In this document: positions 60,301 through 64,000 of the stretch, one piece after another
Position numbering within the stretch: the first letter of the stretch is position 1
How the letters are laid out: each line of letters starts with the position of its first letter
NCBI RefSeq assembly: GCF_965227735.1
Contig: NZ_OZ245776.1
Coordinates: forward strand, 6,014,001 to 6,078,000
Reading direction: 5' to 3'
Length of the DNA stretch: 64,000 bases
Source of the DNA: Larkinella sp965227735
Lineage (GTDB): Bacteria; Bacteroidota; Bacteroidia; Cytophagales; Spirosomataceae
Made by a program: the position numbers and the translations under genes
Notes under the pieces: model-generated
What the model was told of the DNA's origin: nothing
Seen by the model: the letters and a program-made list of their open reading frames with translations, nothing else
Databases searched by the model: none

Positions 60301-61854
60301 ATGATACACTACAGAAAAACGGTTGGACTTGTGTGGTTGATCGGGTTGTTGCAGACTCCGGTTTGTCTGGCTCAATCGTCAAAAATACTGTCGACGGAGA
60401 AACTGAAAAACTACGTAACTTCCTTTAATTCCACCGATGACGAAGCGGTCAAAAACCACGTTCCAAATGCACAGTCGTTCGACTGGCTTTCCCGGAATAT
60501 TCCGCTTTTCGACTGCCCGGATTCGACGTTGCAAACCGTGTATTACTACCGCTGGTGGTCGTTTCGGAAACACCTGAAGCAAACGCCGGAAGGCTATATT
60601 TTTACGGAGTTCATCACCAAAATGAACCACGCCGGTAAATACAACGCCATCAGCAGCGCGCTGGGCCATCACATTTACGAGGGCCGCTGGCTGCACGATC
60701 CGCAGTATATCGATGACTACATTTCGTTCTGGCTCTACGTCGATCCGAAACACACCGCGCCCCGGTTTCACGCGTTCAGTAGCTGGGTGGACGACGCCGT
60801 TTACAACCGGTATCTGGTCAATCTGGATAAGCCTTTCATTCAAAAAAACCTGTTGGCGCTGGATGACGATTACCGCAAGTGGCAACAGGAGAGGCAGTTA
60901 GCCAGCGGTTTGTTCTGGCAATTTGACGTCCGGGATGCCATGGAAGAATCGATCAGTGGTTCGCGGAAAGACAAAAACCGGCGTCCAACCATCAACAGTT
61001 ACATGTATGGCAATGCCAAAGCCCTGGCCGACATGGCGGCTCTGGTCCACAACGATACGCTCCAAAACCGCTACCGGCAACTGGCTGCGTCGCTGAAAAA
61101 ACTGACGCTGGATAGTCTGTGGAACGCGGAGGACCGATTTTTTGAAGTGAAATCCGCCAAAGGCGGTTTTGCCAACGCCCGCGAAGCCATCGGTTTCATT
61201 CCCTGGTATTTTGACCTGCCCGACGACAGCCCGGCCTATGCCCGGCAGTGGGACCAGTTGACCGACACGTCCGGTTTTTCGGCTCCCTGGGGGCTGACCA
61301 CGGCGGAGCGTCGCCACCCGCTTTTCCGGACACACGGCTCCGGCCACGGCTGCGAATGGGATGGCCCGGTCTGGCCGTTTGCGACGACCCAAACGCTGAA
61401 GGGGCTGTCGAATCTACTGACGAAATACAAGAATCAGGGGCGGATGACGAAGGCGGTTTTTTACGATGAATTGCAGAAATACGCCCGGTCGCACACCATG
61501 AACGGAACGATTTATTTGGGCGAGTATCAGGATGAAAAAACCGGTGAATGGCTGAAGGGTGATAATCCCCGCAGCCAATTTTATAACCATTCCGGTTTTG
61601 CCGATCTGATCATCAGCGACCTGGTCGGGCTGAAACCCCGCGCTGATGATGTGCTGGAAATTCATCCGCTGATTCCCGACCACTGGGCGTGGTTTTGTCT
61701 GGATAATGTAAAATACCACGGAAAAATCCTAACGATTCTGTACGATAAAACCGGAAACCGCTACGGAAAAGGGAAAGGATTTCGGGTTTTTGCGAATGGA
61801 AAAGAAGTGATCCGGGCGGGGAAAGTGGGGCCGGTAATGGAAAAAGGGTTTTAG
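60301..61854 (+). CDS. Secreted MGH1/GH63-like (alpha/alpha)6 glycosidase
   Basis: 517 residues from ATG 60301 (signal peptide MIHYRKTVGLVWLIGLLQTP to about CLAQ). Barrel words: PLFDCPDSTLQTVYYYRWWSFRKHL, SALGHHIYEGRWLHDPQYIDDYI, FWQFDVRDAMEESISGSR (likely catalytic Asp in DVRDAMEE), NSYMYGNAKALADMAAL, and EWDGPVWPFATTQTLKGL (second acid region). These correspond to the MGH1-like domain found in mannosylglycerate hydrolases and GH63-like enzymes; substrate is unassigned. It faces away from the 778-residue enzyme across a 118-base divergent promoter region, so the two are probably co-regulated. Confidence 0.78.
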   Translation: MIHYRKTVGLVWLIGLLQTPVCLAQSSKILSTEKLKNYVTSFNSTDDEAVKNHVPNAQSFDWLSRNIPLFDCPDSTLQTVYYYRWWSFRKHLKQTPEGYIFTEFITKMNHAGKYNAISSALGHHIYEGRWLHDPQYIDDYISFWLYVDPKHTAPRFHAFSSWVDDAVYNRYLVNLDKPFIQKNLLALDDDYRKWQQERQLASGLFWQFDVRDAMEESISGSRKDKNRRPTINSYMYGNAKALADMAALVHNDTLQNRYRQLAASLKKLTLDSLWNAEDRFFEVKSAKGGFANAREAIGFIPWYFDLPDDSPAYARQWDQLTDTSGFSAPWGLTTAERRHPLFRTHGSGHGCEWDGPVWPFATTQTLKGLSNLLTKYKNQGRMTKAVFYDELQKYARSHTMNGTIYLGEYQDEKTGEWLKGDNPRSQFYNHSGFADLIISDLVGLKPRADDVLEIHPLIPDHWAWFCLDNVKYHGKILTILYDKTGNRYGKGKGFRVFANGKEVIRAGKVGPVMEKGF

Positions 61855-61886
61855 TAATAATAACGAATATTGAATGTGGAATTACG

Positions 61887-61990
61887 AATAACGAAGTGTT
61901 GCCCCTAAATCCCCTAAAGGGGACTTGGACGCGAATCTTCCGGATGCAAAAAGTCCCCTTTAGGGGATTTAGGGGCAACACTTCGTTATT
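61887..61990. repeat. Perfect inverted repeat, family C copy 2, between convergent genes
   Basis: Perfect 40-base arms (61887-61926 and 61951-61990) with a 24-base loop. The core GCCCCTAAATCCCCTAAAGG matches the copy at 48136-48220, but here the arms extend outward by AATAACGAAGTGTT, mirrored exactly. A T-rich run (TTTTTTT at about 61997) follows on the plus strand, so it may also terminate the MGH1-like transcript. Confidence 0.92.
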
Positions 61991-62000
61991 TCAATTTTTT

Positions 62001-62903
62001 TCAAACACTCGCTTTGCTCAGCAGTGATTTCGACTTGTTGAGATACTGGCGTTTGTATTCGAGGGGGGTGACGCCGGTGACTTTTTTAAAGTGGCGGTAA
62101 AAATTCGATACGTTGTTAAAACCGCAGTCGAAGCAGATCACCTCGGTGAGGGTTTTGCCTTCGATCAACGCCCGGCAGGCGTGGCTGATCCGGATTTCGA
62201 TCAGAAAATCGTAGTAGGTTTTGTTGGTCATCAATTTAAAATACCGGCAGAACGACGTCACGCTCAGGTTGCTGATGGCCGAAATTTCTTCCAGCGAAAT
62301 CTCCTTTTTGTAGTTCGCGAGCGTGTAGTTGCAAACCGTATTCAGCCGCTGGGTATCGGTTTCGTCGGATTGGTAAAAAACCGCCCGGCCATTGACAATC
62401 AGCTCATATTCTTCCGTTTCCGCGAGGGTTTGCAGGATGGAAAGCAGGATGATGATTTTGTCGAGATTGGTGGCGTCGAGCGCCCGGTGCATCAGGTTCG
62501 CGAGTCTGGCATTGGCCTGGCCTGTGATGACCATGCCGCTTTTTGCTTTTTCGAACAGCCGGGGAATTAAATACGCTTCCGGTAATTTTAAAAGATCGTC
62601 GCCCAGGCAATCGGGCAGAAATTGAATCACAATAACTTCGATGGTTAAATCCGGGTCGTTGCTGTAATATTCTTTCCCACTTCGCCAGGTATGCGGCAAG
62701 TTTTCGCCCACTAATACAATCTCTCCCGGCGAAAAGTTAGCGATTTTGTCGCCAATAAACCGTACCCCTTCGCCTTTTATAATATAATGCAGTTCAAGCT
62801 CGGGATGATAGTGCCAGATGTTCTTGAAATGCGGCAGAATATCGTGCCGGACAATATAAGAGTTTTCCAGCTTATCCGTCACTTTTCGAAATAATGGCTT
62901 CAT
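62001..62903 (-). CDS. AraC-family regulator with cupin sensor domain
   Basis: 300 residues. N-terminal AraC-type cupin (about 15-130: HYHPELELHYIIKGEGVRFIGDKIANFSPGEIVLVGENLPH, key words HPELELHYI, GENLPHTW) binds a small molecule such as a sugar. The C-terminal double helix-turn-helix (about 195-290) has LEEISAISNLSVTSFCRYFK and the conserved VICFDCGFNNVSNFYRHFKKVTGVTPLEYKRQY. It probably activates the flanking glycosidase genes. The upstream region carries three direct repeats that could be its own binding sites. Confidence 0.92.
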   Translation of the reverse strand: MKPLFRKVTDKLENSYIVRHDILPHFKNIWHYHPELELHYIIKGEGVRFIGDKIANFSPGEIVLVGENLPHTWRSGKEYYSNDPDLTIEVIVIQFLPDCLGDDLLKLPEAYLIPRLFEKAKSGMVITGQANARLANLMHRALDATNLDKIIILLSILQTLAETEEYELIVNGRAVFYQSDETDTQRLNTVCNYTLANYKKEISLEEISAISNLSVTSFCRYFKLMTNKTYYDFLIEIRISHACRALIEGKTLTEVICFDCGFNNVSNFYRHFKKVTGVTPLEYKRQYLNKSKSLLSKASV

Positions 62904-63365
62904 ACGTATCGCGCACTTACGAGTCTACTGAATTCGGACCGGGTCGGTAAGCCGACCCTTCTTCTTTACAAAGGAAAATCCCGGCTGATCTACTGAATCG
63001 GCCTGGAGTCTACTCATTCCGCCGGATCAGCACAGAAACCGTTCAGGCAGTACCGTTCATTTCCGGCTTATTTTGTTTTCACTCTGTGGATTTCGGTAAC
63101 CGATATACAAAAATAAACGAAATAACTCCAATTATTCATATTTATTCGATGATAACTTCCTATAATAATTTGGCAAAAAAATGCAGCTATGCCCCTGAAA
63201 TGTACTATATTTTTGTAATCAGTTGTAGAATAGTATTGTAAAATCCTGATTTAGTCTTCTTTTAGCGCCTGGTTATGAAGAAAATGGCAGGCACAGGCTA
63301 CTCAGGCGGTAATCAGCGAATCCGAGTCCGTAATCATCCTGTTGCGTTGTTAATTTCCGACTACC
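62904..63365. other. 462-base divergent regulatory region
   Basis: It holds the direct repeats (62924-63021), the small hairpin GGGTCGG-TAAG-CCGACCC (62941-62958), and then an AT-rich half (63080-63260). TATATTTTTG at 63205-63214 is a near match to the -7 box and could serve the DUF3826 gene. The short frame from ATG 63275 overlaps the DUF3826 start and is not considered real. Confidence 0.5.
62924..63021. promoter_or_regulatory. Three direct repeats upstream of the AraC gene
   Basis: TCTACTGAATTCGG (62924-62937), TCTACTGAATCGG (62989-63001) and TCTACTCATTCCG (63009-63021) share TCTACT-A-TCG. The second and third are 20 bases apart, about two helical turns, and the first is 65 bases from the second. 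AraC-type proteins bind such direct repeats; looping between the distant and paired sites is possible. Confidence 0.55.
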
Positions 63366-64000
63366 ATGACACCAAAACCCCTTCTGTTCAGTGGCCTGCT
63401 TGTTGTGATGGGCGCTTTTTCGGCCCTGGGGCAATCTTCGGCTCCGGCCAATTCCGACACCGCGTATAACCGGGTCGTTACCGAACGGGCTGCGAAGATT
63501 GTGGCCATGCTGAACCTAAGCGAGCCTGCAAAATCGGCCCGGGTTCGGGAATCTATCGTGCAGCAATACCGGGATTTGAACGCCATTCATGAACGGCGAA
63601 AAGAAGCGATAAAGAACCGGATTGAAATCGCTTCTCCAGCGGCAAAAGTGGCCGAAAAAGAGAAACTGGAAGGTGAAATAACCGGCGAATTAAAAACACT
63701 GCATATGGATTTTCTGGGTCGTTTATCCATTGATTTAAATGGCCAACAAATCGATCAGGTAAAAGACGGTATGACGTATGGTGTTTTGCCGATAACCTAC
63801 AAGGGGTATCAGGATATGTTACCCGATTTAACGGAAGCGCAGAAAAAGCAAATTCTGACCTGGTTGACCGAAGCCCGGGAGCGGGCGATGGACGAAGGAA
63901 CCTCGAAAGAGAAACACGCCGTGTTCGGCAAATACAAAGGGCGGATCAACAACTACCTGTCGGCGGCCGGAATTGACCTGAAACAGGCGGGCAAAGCCTG
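63366..64000 (+). CDS. DUF3826 family secreted protein, C-terminus outside the window
   Basis: At least 211 residues are visible. Signal peptide MTPKPLLFSGLLVVMGAFSA then SALGQ; helical domain with VVTERAAKIVAMLNLSEPAKSARVRESIVQQYRDLNAIHE (key words RAAKIVAMLNL, VQQYRDLNA), DGMTYGVLPITYKGYQDMLPDLTEAQKKQIL and EARERAMDEGTSKEKHAVFGKYKGRINNYL. It is a paralogue of the 47382 protein and shares the same order of elements, but with longer spacing between the first helices. The gene begins a further carbohydrate locus to the right of the window (inference). Confidence 0.85.
   Translation, partial: MTPKPLLFSGLLVVMGAFSALGQSSAPANSDTAYNRVVTERAAKIVAMLNLSEPAKSARVRESIVQQYRDLNAIHERRKEAIKNRIEIASPAAKVAEKEKLEGEITGELKTLHMDFLGRLSIDLNGQQIDQVKDGMTYGVLPITYKGYQDMLPDLTEAQKKQILTWLTEARERAMDEGTSKEKHAVFGKYKGRINNYLSAAGIDLKQAGKA

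Noticed and set aside
1151..61990. CRISPR array as explanation for the repeated words
   Set aside because: The repeats are isolated inverted pairs in separate gaps, not regularly spaced direct repeats, and no cas gene is present.
63275..63469. 64-residue frame before and across the DUF3826 start
   Set aside because: It overlaps the signal-peptide codons of a recognisable family in another frame and has no conserved features.

Overview
The window reads as a chromosomal segment of a plant-biomass-degrading bacterium of the phylum Bacteroidota, most likely order Cytophagales near Spirosoma/Larkinella (inference). The signs are a hybrid two-component system (propeller sensor, histidine kinase, receiver and AraC output in one protein), TAnnTTTG-type promoters, AT-rich leaders, many secreted glycosidases, TonB-receptor-like outer-membrane architecture, and high-GC genes separated by AT-richer gaps. 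I saw no rRNA, tRNA or CRISPR array.

Layout. 1-5094 (minus): GH106-like rhamnosidase (cut by the window edge), a frameshifted polysaccharide deacetylase/GH39-like enzyme, and an ExuT-type MFS transporter. 5265-12221 (minus): a TetR-controlled multidrug-type export operon (TetR, TolC, HlyD, two ABC ATPases, two ABC-2 permeases). 12496-18662: hybrid two-component regulator, then a convergent GH105 enzyme. 18833-24569: P2-type cation ATPase, L-rhamnose mutarotase, a five-bladed-propeller glycosidase and an alpha/beta hydrolase. 24693-29716: an ECF sigma factor, a small one-helix anti-sigma candidate, a Spy/CnrX-like periplasmic sensor, a PepSY-like protein and a TonB-receptor-like beta-barrel. 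29717-32431: a low-GC accessory island with an HTH-ImmA/IrrE metallopeptidase, an unknown 201-residue protein and a 48-residue basic protein, flanked by an IS1595-type transposase remnant. 32432-34744: LacI regulator divergent from class I fructose-1,6-bisphosphatase. 34858-38839: a PaoABC-like molybdenum aldehyde oxidoreductase, convergent with an orphan LytS-type kinase. 40536-57833 (plus): a long carbohydrate run with pectate lyase, beta-helix/DUF6298 protein, two sialidase-fold proteins, DUF3826 protein, a five-gene four-carbon acid-sugar module (Fe-ADH, DapA-like, PdxA2-like, DUF1537 kinase, SSS symporter) and GH127 arabinofuranosidase. 57846-64000: two (alpha/alpha)6-type hydrolases transcribed divergently, an AraC regulator and a second DUF3826 gene cut by the window end.

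The carbohydrate genes fit together as pectin/rhamnogalacturonan use: backbone cleavage (pectate lyase), unsaturated-uronyl removal (GH105), rhamnose release and mutarotation (GH106, RhaM), arabinose release (GH127), uronate import (MFS) and acid-sugar catabolism. No SusC/SusD pair lies in the window; a promoter-like direct repeat after the hybrid regulator may be what remains of one.

The gaps between genes are unusually rich in long, often perfect inverted repeats of several unrelated sequence families. Arms match exactly within a locus but differ between loci, and some copies reach into gene ends. The ImmA/IrrE cassette with its own operator, and these homogenised hairpins, are the least explained features here.
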